NCBI RefSeq assembly: GCF_905475345.1
Contig: NC_066586.1
Coordinates: forward strand, 14,025,900-14,089,899
Origin: Vespula vulgaris
Taxonomy: Eukaryota; Arthropoda; Insecta; Hymenoptera; Vespidae
DNA length: 64,000 bases
Direction: 5' to 3'
The translations under genes were made by a program, and so were the position numbers. Of this stretch, positions 56,306-64,000 are shown in pieces. The first letter of the stretch is position 1. Each line of letters opens with the position of its first letter. Under the pieces are notes generated by a model. It was not told the DNA's origin and did not search any database. It saw only the letters and a list, made by a program, of their open reading frames with translations.

Positions 56306-56620
56306 TCAAGTTGTGATATAATTTATATCCGGCGTTGTGCGATTTCCGGGGCGCGAAATCCCGTAAATATTAATTTCACGAGCGCGGATATAAATTGCGC
56401 GGGCGCGGCCGCGTATAAGTCGTCGTAATAAACGTCGCTCGGCTGGAGAGCCGTGAGTTGTACATACAATGTGTAAAGTGCCGGGCGTAAAGTTAGCCTC
56501 GGCAGTGTCCATCGTCGAGAGGCACGCCGCGACTCTGGGAAGGTTATAACGGCGCCATAATCGTATACATTCGGCGACAATAATCGTTTTATGGTGGTCG
56601 GCAATATCGGTGGGTATATA
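56306..56620. other. Strong CpG-rich island, candidate conserved regulatory element
   Basis: Abrupt change to GC/CpG-rich DNA with GCGCGGGCGCGGCCGCG (about 56396-56412) and several ATAAAT, TAAATATTAATTT and TTTTATGG words of homeodomain/Caudal type. The minus frames 56306-56647 and 56323-56604 overlap in different phases, which argues against coding. Among the islands this has the sharpest edges. Confidence 0.4.
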
Positions 56621-57040
56621 CCACCCTCGTACCTCCCTCCTCCTCATCCCACCTCATTCCTCCCCCTGATTCTCGTCTACCAACACTATCACCAATCACA
56701 CCGACTACCAACACTACGAATTGATAACCTCCACCTACAAACGGACGACTCTCGAAGGACAAGCTTACTGTCTCGGTCATCTACGGCCATTACCCACCGT
56801 AGAAATCGGTACTCCGACTCTCTATCGAACTTTTACCATCCATCCGAGACCTGAAATTCCCTTATGTTGGACGTTCTAAAACCTGTAGTCCCGCTTTTAC
56901 CGAGGAGAACCACTTTTCGTGGCTAACGTTTACGAGGACGAAGTCTAGATCGGTATTCTCAGTTTGTTGAAGCGAAGTTAGGTGATCGGATAAGATTTAT
57001 ATGCTGGTGATTTCGATTTCTTAGTGCGTGAAGGCGCAAA
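56621..57040. other. Unique block, no recognised gene
   Basis: CCTCCCTCCTCC and ACCAACACTA patches. Minus frame 56589-56780 is Gly/Val-rich from these. The rest is ordinary. Confidence 0.35.
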
Positions 57041-57042
57041 AA

Positions 57043-57044
<2 letters not shown>

Positions 57045-57085
<41 letters not shown>
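57045..57085. repeat. (AT)n microsatellite
   Basis: Twenty AT units. Confidence 0.98.
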
Positions 57086-57089
<4 letters not shown>

Positions 57090-57094
<5 letters not shown>

Positions 57095-57550
57095 ATACAC
57101 ATATTTGTAAGGGGAACTTTCGATCGTTACGCGTTTGCTTCCAAAAGACTCGCTTTTATGAATTCTGATATCTCTCCGAGCAATTCGTAACTTTCCTCGT
57201 AGTTGACGATCCATTAAAAGAGAACGTAAAAAATCTTATCGACTTTATGTTCCGGTTAACTTGAAAAATAGCAAACCTCGTCCCTTGGCATATACATACG
57301 TATATACATCCCCAATGATATCTTCTATCTTTTACTATAAAATTGATCGAACGATGAACCTTTTACGAATTTAACTTTAACTTACAACATTATATTATTC
57401 TCCATCGAATCGACCAACGCTTATTATCTGAGAGAGACTGTACCGAGGTAGGAATCAGTTCTCTTCGCCACCTTCTAACCCCCTTCCACCCTCGTAATTA
57501 TTATTCCACCCCTATATTGCGCGAGAAGATGCACGGCCGAGCAAACGTAA
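57090..57550. other. Unique and AT-rich DNA
   Basis: No gene visible. CCACC patches near 57470-57510. Confidence 0.45.
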
Positions 57551-57606
57551 CGTAACGTACCGAAACGGGGACGAGGCGAAACGAAACGAAACGGAACGAA
57601 ACGAGC
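57551..57606. repeat. (ACGAA)n-like pentanucleotide repeat
   Basis: GTAAC, then AACGAA/AACGG units; CpG in each unit. Confidence 0.85.
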
Positions 57607-57795
57607 GACAGTGTAACCCGCCCGTCCCCTCCCCTCCAACCCCCCCGGTATACCCCTCTCATACCTATTTCGACTCTAGCAGTCCCGTTTTTCGAACTAG
57701 CCGGCCTACCCATCTATCCCGCGCGAACCTACACCCTCCTCTGCCACCCCTTTTTCCACCACCACCTCTTCCCCCTTCCCACCCACCCCCTTGGA
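57606..57795. other. C-rich tract with G-quadruplex motif on the minus strand
   Basis: C-runs dominate. At 57617-57634 the pattern is CCC-G-CCC-GT-CCCC-T-CCCC, giving four G-runs with 1, 2 and 1-base loops on the minus strand. More C-runs follow at 57641-57647 and 57760-57790. Confidence 0.8.
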
Positions 57796-58044
57796 TGGCA
57801 ATCAATAACTTTGAAACGGCAGCGACGTTTCGGGGAAAAAACAAATTCAGCAGGTTGCTTGATTGGAAAAAAACCAGGACCACCCTTCTACCCCCAGCGC
57901 ATCCTCTCCCCCTGTTTCATGGAGCCCCCTTTTTTCGGCGTTCACCAAAGCACACAGAGAAAGGACTCGAGAGAGAGAGAGAAAGAGAAAAAGAGTGTGA
58001 GAGAGAGAGAGAGAGAGTGCTTCGCCAAAGCCGCGTTTTCGAAC
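57796..58044. other. Unique block with GA run
   Basis: GA at 57970-58016 with interruptions. Frames 57795-58205 and 57811-58326 cross it and the repeats below, so they are not accepted. Confidence 0.4.
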
Positions 58045-58265
58045 TCGACGCGAACGAATCTGGCATCTCTTTCTTTCTCTCTCTCTCTCTTTTTTTCTAT
58101 AATAAAAAACACTATTTTTCCGTCCCTCTCTCTTGCTCCCACGCCTTCGACACGAACCAAACTTTATCTCTCTCTTTCTCTCTCTTCTTTTCTTTCTTTC
58201 TATAATAAAACACTATTTTTCTTTCTCTCTCCTACTCACACATCTTCAACACGAACTATGCTTTT
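58045..58265. repeat. Tandem repeat, unit ~100 bp (two full copies and a start of a third)
   Basis: Anchor words TCGACGCGAAC (58045), TCGACACGAAC (58147) and TCAACACGAAC (58246) are 102 and 99 bases apart. Each full copy continues with a CT-rich tract and CTATAATAAAA...CACTATTTTTC. Confidence 0.88.
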
Positions 58266-58273
58266 TCTCTTTC

Positions 58274-58274
<1 letters not shown>

Positions 58275-58325
<51 letters not shown>

Positions 58326-58380
58326 ACTATCTATCTATCTATCTAGCTAGCTAGCTAGCTAGCTATCTGTCTATCTCTAT
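58275..58380. repeat. (CTAT)n then (CTAG)n array
   Basis: About seventeen CTAT units with one AACT variant, five CTAG units at 58344-58363, then CTAT/CTGT. Confidence 0.97.
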
Positions 58381-58690
58381 CACTCTTTTCTTCTCTCTTT
58401 TTTCTGTCCTCTTCGTCGTCGCCATACGACGATGGTAGCGTGGTTCGTGATGGAAAATCGTACCTATCGTTCATCCACTACTTTCTCTACCCCTTCTCTT
58501 TCTATTCAAACCGATATAGAAAAGCTAAAAGAAAAAGAGAGAGAGAGAAAGGGAAGAGGATTGAAGGGGGTTTACTATATGGAATCGCGAATCGTAACGT
58601 TCGTTCTCTAACACGACCGTCTCTGTCTCGCGAGGCACGTCGATGCCGTTTTATTTCCAATTCCAACGTGGCTGGACACCGGCGTGCCCG
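58381..58690. other. Unique block with GA run
   Basis: GA-rich at 58530-58560. Unique CpG-rich part at 58575-58690. No recognised gene. Confidence 0.35.
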
Positions 58691-58696
58691 ATAAAA

Positions 58697-58784
58697 AGGA
58701 GGTGGAGGTAGAGGTGGAGGTAGAGGTAGAGGTAGAAGTAGAGGTAGAGGTGGAGGTGGAGGTGGAGGTAGATGTGGAGGTGGC
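58697..58784. repeat. (GAGGTA/GAGGTG)n hexanucleotide array
   Basis: About fourteen 6-bp units. One plus frame gives a Glu-Val dipeptide chain (58684-58875), then GAGCTGGAG|GTGAGC at 58821-58835, a donor-like site. The minus strand gives poly-Pro. Repeat-made frames are not accepted as coding. Confidence 0.96.
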
Positions 58785-59090
58785 GACCGTGGTGGTGCCG
58801 CTACTACTGGTGATGGCGGAGCTGGAGGTGAGCGGAGAAGGCAGGTGGAACGCACAATCGCGTCAGCCGAGATAGCCACGCCGATGACGCATTGTTTAAG
58901 AATTAATCGGCCACCACCACGACTTCCGACAGCCAATCGGTTACGAGCACCGACGAATTTTCTATTTATCTCGTTCTTTCTTTCTTCCTTCGCGATGGAA
59001 ATGAAACTTTCCACTTTTTTCGACAGTCTGACTGTCTACTCTTTTTCTCTTTCTCTCTCTCTCTCTTCCTCTCTCTTTCTATAGGAAAAT
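58785..59090. other. Unique block and CT run
   Basis: GGTGATGGCGG and GCCACCACCACG patches, ordinary sequence, then CT at 59046-59080. Confidence 0.4.
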
Positions 59091-60630
59091 GGAATGGCAA
59101 GTTAAGGGTGACGTTATTCGACGATCGAAAGATGTGCGAAAAAACGTTCGGTGCATTTGTATTCTTCCGATAAAAATTTGTACGATTAAAAATGTTGAAG
59201 CGTAGCTATAGATACGAGTGCGAATATGTATATATTATTATATATGCATAATTGTGTATATAATTTATAATCTAAATCGATGAATAAAACGTGTTATTAT
59301 TTATAACTAAGCTAACAATCTACTCAAGTTATTTAATTATTATTATAATTTAACTAGGAGAGAATGTAACTGCGATTTAAATAATTCCTACGGTTTATCG
59401 TCTCCTCGAATTATCGACATTCCAAGTTGTTACTTTATACTTAAATTAATTCGAGAAATTTATGTGCAATTAAAACGTGCTAGAAACAAAGAAGAGAAAC
59501 GTTCTTATTTCTCCAATAAATAATATTGAGTCATGTTTATTGACATCGTATACACACGCACACACACACATATTCAAAACAACGCATATGCATTTTCTTT
59601 AAAGTAAACGAACATTTTTCCGAACGAAAAATTTTCCAAATCTGTACGCAATCGCCGGAAAAATATTATATATCGTTGTTAAATTTCGAAACGATGTTAT
59701 GTAGACATGATACATGATACATACGTGTTTTGTAATAGATACGTCGATCATTCTCCATAGCTGGATCAGGTCGCTAGATGACTGGTTAGTTCGGGCTACG
59801 ATGATCCGTGATCCATGACGACGAGGAGTTAAAAAAGAGAGGCGAATCTCGTTTACCACTCGATAAACGACGATGACAAAAATGGCCGAGCTACGATAAA
59901 TTTATAGACCGAGCAACTTTGTCTACCTCATACGGCGACGACTCGTTAACGACTACAACCTTATAAGCACGCCTTGTTTTCTTCTTAGCGATGCAAACGG
60001 ACCAATCCGGCTAATTTTCAATTGTTCGTTCGCCCTCCAAGGATATTCCCTCGTGAAGGATACAAAATAAACTTAGTATTTGTATGTAAAGTCGCGGATA
60101 TATTTTGAACGAGAGAAGAAAGAAACAAAAAGTCTCAATTGTGTGATTCATTCGATGTTTACATTTTCCACTGGCCGATGATTAATAATTCTATTAATTG
60201 TTATCCGTAAAATCAATATTTTCCAACAAGATATTATGTAATTATATATTATATAATGTTATATTAAAATTTAATATAATATATTACAAAATATTAGATA
60301 TTATATAATAGAAAGTAGTATATTATATAGTAGAAATTTATTTGAACGATTACGAATTAAATTCAAGAATATCATAGGATATTCGATCGAACTTGAAATT
60401 AAAATTATGTTATTGATAATCAACGAGAACATATATACATACATCGTGGATACATAGATCTACGTAAGGAACAGAGCCACAAAGATTCATTTATTACGAA
60501 AAATAATTTTTAAAAATTATTAATTATCAATGAGAAGAGAAAAACAATTATGATTAGAGAAATATAGAAACTCTTTACGACAAATAAACGTATCTACGTA
60601 CATGTTTTTCGATCTACGTAAGGGACAGAA
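59091..60630. other. 1.5 kb AT-rich DNA, nothing recognised
   Basis: TATATT and ATTATTA stretches throughout. The only GC-richer patch is 59740-60060, with GGCCGAGCTACGATAAATTTATAG near 59884. The minus frame 59599-59859 is unrecognised. Confidence 0.5.
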
Positions 60631-60649
60631 CCATGAGGATTCATTTACT

Positions 60650-60735
60650 GCAACGAGGAGGAGGAGAAGGAGGAGAAAGAGGAGGAGAGGAAAAAGGAGG
60701 GGGTGCAAGAGAGAGGGGTAGAAGAGCGTGCGAAG
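60650..60735. repeat. (GGA)n-rich purine tract
   Basis: GAGGAGGAGGAGAAGG units. Confidence 0.88.
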
Positions 60736-60969
60736 ATGCGGCCGGTTACGTCAAAACGAAAGACGCAGCAGGGAGGAAAAGAGAAGGCCAAGGGTTTCAA
60801 GGCCGGTTCAAGAGATTCAAACGGGAGCAAAGACAAGACGGGAGGAAGCGAGGGAGAGGCACGACATTCCGGAGCGTTACATCGCGACGTAATATACAGT
60901 CAGTCGGCTTTCCTCAACGACAAAGGCTCGGGCCAACTGACAAAGGCACACGGTAGGCCGGCATATTAG
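60736..60969 (+). CDS. Candidate short coding frame (77 codons), unrecognised
   Basis: ATG at 60736 opens a Lys/Gly/Ser-rich hydrophilic frame to TAG at 60967-60969, with little simple-repeat content. A GCTCG|GTGAGT donor-like site follows at about 60983-60993, after the stop, so the region could instead be a non-coding first exon with the donor at its end. TCAGTC at 60900-60905 resembles an insect initiator. The overlapping frame 60633-60956 is open too. No domain is recognised. Confidence 0.15.
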   Translation: MRPVTSKRKTQQGGKEKAKGFKAGSRDSNGSKDKTGGSEGEARHSGALHRDVIYSQSAFLNDKGSGQLTKAHGRPAY

Positions 60970-61021
60970 GACGGTATGCGAAGCTCGGTGAGTCTCTCGG
61001 CACATTCGGCTGCTCTACTCG

Positions 61022-61337
61022 TATACAGGGTGTCTCGAAAGAGAGAAAAGTATATATATATATATGTATCTAAAGGGATTCAACAAATTCTTAACTTTTT
61101 CTCCCTCTTCGTTTTCTCGTTACAAATTTATATTTATCCCAACTTAATCCTCGCGAAAAGATCGTATCGAAAATAGAAAGAAAAGAAAAAAAAAAAGGAA
61201 AAACGAGTAAGAGAGGTTGCGATAATTGAGGATTGATTCGAAATTCGATGACGACGTTTCGAGTAATTCTTCACGTTTGATTAAGTCATCGATATTGGTA
61301 TCATTTACGAATGAAATCTTTTCGAACGCCCTGTATA
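61022..61337. mobile_element. Miniature terminal-inverted-repeat element (~316 bp)
   Basis: The left end reads TATACAGGGTGTCTCGAAA (61022-61040). The right end read inward from 61337 is TATACAGGGCGTTCGAAAAG. They match at all but one substitution and one indel over the first 18 bases. The outer TATA allows a TA target duplication, as for Tc1/mariner-type elements. TATACAGGG-type termini are common in insect repeat families as I know them. There is no transposase. The interior is AT-rich with a short TA run at 61051-61064. Confidence 0.7.
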
Positions 61338-61342
61338 AGAAA

Positions 61343-61492
61343 ATGCAACGACTTCGAACAGAGTCGGACGGGGACGGATCGGGTCCTTCGGGCCTTGCGT
61401 CACCGAGTGTCATCGTGGCTCCCCACGCTGATTTACATCCTGGTGTGTTCCACGGAAGGTATCCTCTCTTTCCTTCTCGATTGAACGAGTGA
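61343..61492 (+). CDS. Candidate short frame after the element, unrecognised
   Basis: ATG at 61343 lies 6 bases outside the right element end. The frame reads MQRLRTESDGDGSGPSGLAS and then SPSVIVAPHADLHPGVFHG before a weak GGAAG|GTATCC donor (about 61456). Without splicing it ends at TGA by 61492. Gly/Ser/Pro-rich composition could be coding, but the opposite strand is also open (61144-61530, 61410-61715). Confidence 0.12.
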   Translation: MQRLRTESDGDGSGPSGLASPSVIVAPHADLHPGVFHGRYPLFPSRLNE

Positions 61493-61502
61493 ACGAAGAG
61501 AA

Positions 61503-61740
61503 GCAAGCGAGCGAGCGAGCGAGCGAGCAAGCAAGCGGTTCCCCGCCATTCGCTTTATACATAAAATATACGGCCGTCATATCGTTATGCCTCCTTCTCA
61601 AACGACATAACTGCGAGCATCCAGAGCAGAGCTCAGAAGCGAACTTTCCGACAAAGGAAACGCCGCGAGTCTCCGACGACAACGACAACGACGACAACGA
61701 CGACAACGACGACAACGACGACGACGACGACGACTTCGTT
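61503..61740. repeat. (GCGA)n and (GACAAC)n repeats with a unique block
   Basis: GCGA/GCAA tetranucleotides at 61505-61536. GACAAC/GAC units at 61676-61733 would encode Asp/Asn runs. A unique CpG-rich block lies between. Confidence 0.9.
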
Positions 61741-61759
61741 CTTCCATCAAAAAGACCCT

Positions 61760-62400
61760 AACGCTTAAGCCATTGTCTCGTGGCTACTCTCTTTCAAGAT
61801 TTTAATCATATCTATCGACGATTCTATGAATTTATCCAAAGGTTCGACATCCGAGGAATAGATCCTCGATCATTCGTTACGATACATATGTAATTCGTTT
61901 ATTTGCTGAAAAAAAATAAATAAATACGTTTTACAAATATTAATATTTTATGAATTATATAAACGATATTAATATTTTATTCAATTGATATCGTATTGAT
62001 TCGTACGGGTTATTTTCACTGATTATTTTAATATATTTTATAGATTCGTTTTAAAGGCGCATAATTATTGAGAATAATGTTTGAGGCGTGTATATAAAGT
62101 ACGATAATGGAATTGTTGGTGTATCCTTTTGATTCGACTTTATAATATACGATGTACGTGATGTAATTAATATTAAATTAATTTCGTAATTCTATTCGTA
62201 TTTAATCAAAACTGTATACGTATAATTACCAAGTTACTCGACATAAAGCAAGTTAAAAGGGAACATAACTAAAGCTAATAATAAAAGCTTATCGTCAGGC
62301 TTCGGTCACGCACGTTATTTGCTCTCTGTGTTACGACCTGACGACCTGACGACCTGACTATGACTGACACGCTACGCGAAACGCAAAACGAACGTAATAT
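61760..62400. other. AT-rich DNA with a short GACCT repeat
   Basis: GACGACCTGACGACCTGAC at about 62338-62356 is a 9-bp unit repeated. Otherwise AT-rich; no gene seen. Confidence 0.5.
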
Positions 62401-63000
62401 TGTTTATGTAGAAGAGAGAGAGAGAGAGAGAAAGAGAGAGAAAAAACTAAAACATTGCGGTCACACGATGTCACACGATAATTAACGATCCCTCGTTTTA
62501 CATACAAATATTGTAAATATTCCTTCGTATACATACATACATACATATTTGTATCAAAACAAAATAAGCATAATTAAATATTTCGAACAACGAAGATAAA
62601 ATTTGTCAGATCTAACTGCGTAATAAAAATTACTTCAATTCCACATAAAGTAAAAGAAAACAAAAAGAAAGAAAGAAAGAAAGAAAAAAATCCCCCTAAG
62701 GAATTAACTGAGAAACTATCGCTATACCTAATACTCTTAATTAATTTACGAACACTAATAGAACACTATAGAATCAATGCGTGTAAGTGTAAGTTGTAAA
62801 TTGTAAGCGTGCCTGTAGAAATAATACGTAGGTCTCTCTTTATCAAAAATAATTCCTCCGTTCGTACCTTCGGGGCAAACAACGGGCCGGCCGATAAATA
62901 AGTCAATAAAAATCGATCGCAATGAATACGAGTATAGTATAGTGGTATAGTAGTACTAGACGAGAGTATTGCGTAGAAAACAGGGAACGTAGTTACGGGC
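62401..63000. other. GA run, AT-rich DNA and GGCCGG...ATAAA motif
   Basis: GA at 62412-62443, GAAA at 62665-62690, and at 62885-62910 the near copy of the block at 29454. No gene seen. Confidence 0.45.
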
Positions 63001-63215
63001 GTTCCGAACGAAATGAAATTCTTCGGAGGCTGGCTTTCACTAGGGCGAAAAATATCGCGGGAAACGTGTGCACGTTTCGAACCAATAAGAATCGCTTTGT
63101 ACCTCGCGAGACTCTTCCTCGTGTTATAATCGAAAACCGAGTAATATCCTTTGTCGCGTTCGCTAGTAGTCGCGGGTTATTTCGGAGAACGTTTCGATTT
63201 AACGCACAAATGGTT
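63000..63215. other. CpG-rich unique block
   Basis: The frames 63066-63518 and 63151-63417 start in this block, but both run on through CT and CTAT repeats. No domain. Confidence 0.3.
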
Positions 63216-63218
63216 TAC

Positions 63219-63279
63219 CTCTCTCTCTCTCTTTCTGTTTCTCTCTTTTTCTGTATCTCTGTCTCTCTTTCTCTTTCTC

Positions 63280-63350
<71 letters not shown>
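63219..63350. repeat. CT-rich and (CTAT)n compound array
   Basis: CT/CTTT, then CTAT at 63281-63319, then pure CT. Confidence 0.96.
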
Positions 63351-63540
63351 AGAGGGCAGGCCATGCCTACAGAGACAGAGAGAACCGGCCGGTATCCGGT
63401 ATCCCGTGGTCCTTTGATTTCCATCGATGAAACGATTTATCTCTGTCCGCGCGTACTTTCAATCCGAACGGGACACCTCTCCATCGGGACACCCAGGACG
63501 CGGGACGTACACCTCTGACCACGATGGCGAACCACCATCG
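63351..63540. other. Unique GC-richer block between CT arrays
   Basis: Contains GGCCGGTATCCGGTATCCCG (a GGTATCC direct repeat) and TCGGGACACCCAGGACGCGGGACG. No recognised protein. Confidence 0.3.
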
Positions 63541-63543
63541 ACT

Positions 63544-63558
63544 GTCTCTCTTTCTCTC

Positions 63559-63631
<73 letters not shown>

Positions 63632-63655
63632 GTCTCTCTTTCTCTCTCTTTCTCT
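63544..63655. repeat. CT-rich microsatellite
   Basis: CT with CTTT interruptions; purest at 63569-63607. Confidence 0.96.
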
Positions 63656-64000
63656 CCCCATGTCCGTCACTCCGAACGCGTACGCGAGGCCGCGAACGTC
63701 GCGACTTTTTACGAACTGCTCGCTTCCACGTTCTATCGAATCGTTGCCATCTCTCTTCTCCTTTTATCGCCTGATTTTATCTCACTACGAAAAGAAAAAC
63801 AGACCGAAGGTCGATCGGTGAAAAGATAGGATGATGTTCATTGGACGCCATTTACGAAAAGTTATGCACGTAATATATCTTCGTATATATTTCTTATTTT
63901 CTGGTTTGCTTTCCTTTTTTTTCTTTCCTTCTTTTTTTATATATTTTTTATTAGTTTCGTATAAATTTCGTCGAAAGCGAAATGAGAATAATAATGATTA
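63656..64000. other. Unique block then T-rich DNA
   Basis: CGAACGCGTACGCGAGG (63673-63690) then AT- and T-rich sequence to the window end; no gene seen. Confidence 0.45.

Noticed and set aside
58684..58875. Glu-Val repeat protein
   Set aside because: Entirely encoded by a GAGGTA/GAGGTG hexanucleotide repeat; the other strand gives poly-Pro.
1..64000. Transposase, reverse transcriptase, viral or toxin genes
   Set aside because: Open frames on both strands showed no recognisable catalytic motifs or domain of these families.

Overview
The window reads as non-coding animal nuclear DNA, most like a long intron or intergenic stretch of an insect. AT-rich sequence alternates with short GC- and CpG-rich islands, and simple repeats occur every few hundred bases. 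The dominant repeats are GA/CT arrays up to about 70 bp, followed by TA, GATA/CTAT, GAA/CTT, CCT/GGA, CA and 4-7 bp repeats. CpG is not visibly depleted: TCGA, CGAACG and ATCGAT are very common. Together with the microsatellite load this suggests a hymenopteran (bee, wasp or ant). That is an inference from composition and not from a recognised gene. There are no bacterial-style operons, rRNA, convincing tRNA, CRISPR array or complete transposase.

Layout. 1-9 kb: GA/CT-rich DNA with islands at 1.6, 2.8, 3.7-4.1 (paired kappa-B-like sites), 4.6-5.7, 6.0-7.1 and 7.8-8.2 kb. 8.9-10.0 kb: a 178-bp tandem duplication followed by a 0.4-kb foldback element with long inverted arms. 10-35 kb: islands between repeats. 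These include a zinc-finger-like half exon ending at a strong splice donor (12.6 kb), other donor-like sites at 13.2 and 18.6 kb, a small inverted repeat at 17.6 kb, and mixed AC/TG/TA repeats at 20.1-20.7 kb. 35-41 kb: TA/GATA/GA repeats, E-box pair 37.77 kb, a possible piggyBac-type miniature element at 38.1 kb, and a striking decamer minisatellite in two opposite orientations around a 12-bp repeat hinge (39.75-40.4 kb). 41-60 kb: more of the same, with a TATA/E-box island at 48.1 kb, a possible terminal exon at 48.8 kb, pentanucleotide arrays at 45.4 and 55.8 kb, a G-quadruplex motif at 57.6 kb and a ~100-bp tandem repeat at 58.0-58.3 kb. 60.6-64 kb: the island with the most coding-like frames, interrupted by a 0.3-kb terminal-inverted-repeat element, then AT-rich DNA and CT/CTAT repeats.

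No gene could be named. Nearly all long open frames cross GA, CT or other repeats, which stay open in several frames, and they look like Ser/Leu/Phe or Arg/Glu/Lys chains. The few exon candidates are listed with low confidence. The GC-rich islands are best regarded as candidate regulatory elements or non-coding exons of a gene outside the window. No pathway can be reconstructed. The structurally interesting content is the repeats and small transposon remnants.
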